The notes under the pieces are model-generated. The model had not been told where the DNA came from. It searched no databases and worked only from the letters and a program-made list of their open reading frames with translations. From JAJPXI01 sp045602885 (GTDB lineage: Bacteria; Bacillota; Clostridia; Oscillospirales; Oscillospiraceae), in assembly GCA_045602885.1 (NCBI GenBank), contig JAZSCJ010000137.1, positions 1-12,160 of the forward strand: DNA of 12,160 bases, read 5' to 3'. Below, piece after piece: positions 12,067 to 12,160 of this stretch (position 1 is the stretch's first letter; the number at the start of each line of letters is the position of its first letter). A program made the translations under genes and the position numbers.

Positions 12067-12160
12067 CCTTTTCAAACTTGGCGCTGGCCTCGGTACGCAT
12101 ACCCAGCGCCAGCGCGCCCTTGCGGATGCAGGTGCCGTCGAAGTTGGCCGATTCAAAGAC
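12067..12160. repeat. Direct repeat copy 2 (rolling-circle artefact)
   Basis: An exact copy of 11882-11975 that begins directly after the adapter and runs to the window end. The insert between adapters would be 11882-11982, 101 bp; 101 plus 84 equals the 185-bp offset, as expected for a DNA-nanoball circle read more than once. It is out of frame with pheT and should be discarded. Confidence 0.95.

Noticed and set aside
11882..12160. Tandem duplication inside pheT
   Set aside because: The 185-bp unit is not a multiple of three and contains adapter; it is explained fully by a rolling-circle read.

Overview
The window looks like a contig end from a moderately GC-rich Gram-positive gut anaerobe of the class Clostridia, most likely Oscillospirales/Ruminococcaceae (inference). 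The support is a SCIFF precursor peptide with its radical-SAM maturase, an IreB-family regulator, a TPP-riboswitch thiXYZ operon, and strong AGGAGG-type ribosome binding sites. I did no phylogeny.

Region 1 (1-2151, minus strand) is the SCIFF ranthipeptide operon. A strong promoter drives a 46-residue cysteine-rich precursor. A Rho-independent terminator follows, then the radical-SAM maturase, then a PLP-dependent Orn/Lys/Arg decarboxylase-family gene that runs off the left edge. Region 2 (2176-4342, plus strand) is a divergent pair, truA and an MFS transporter, overlapping by 8 nt and closed by a terminator. Region 3 (4382-8220, minus strand) is a thiamine salvage operon. Its leader carries two complete TPP riboswitches in tandem, each with its own terminator. 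They are followed by a YkoF/MTH1187-type thiamine-binding protein, an ABC permease, a lipoprotein binding protein of the ThiY type, an ABC ATPase and thiamine pyrophosphokinase. The genes overlap or nearly touch.

Region 4 (8277-9874, minus strand) holds GMP synthase in an unusual form. The ATP-pyrophosphatase part is a free-standing 333-residue protein with its own promoter. Upstream lies a separate 115-residue protein that resembles a glutamine amidotransferase domain without its catalytic core. Region 5 (9947-10586) has a tRNA-Arg(ACG) on the plus strand and an ireB-like gene on the minus strand, with strong terminators between them. Region 6 (10614-11981, minus strand) is the C-terminal part of pheT.

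The right end is not genomic. Positions 11983-12066 match, from memory, an 84-nt BGI/MGI (DNBSEQ) library adapter with a 10-nt barcode and one mismatch. After it, 11882-11975 is repeated exactly to the window end. This is what a rolling-circle DNB read through a 101-bp insert would give. The pheT 5' part is therefore missing, and nothing right of 11982 should be read as biology.

The points most worth a second look are the SCIFF peptide with Gly where the characterised thioether acceptor Thr normally sits, the tandem TPP riboswitches, and the split GMP synthase with a pseudo-amidotransferase.
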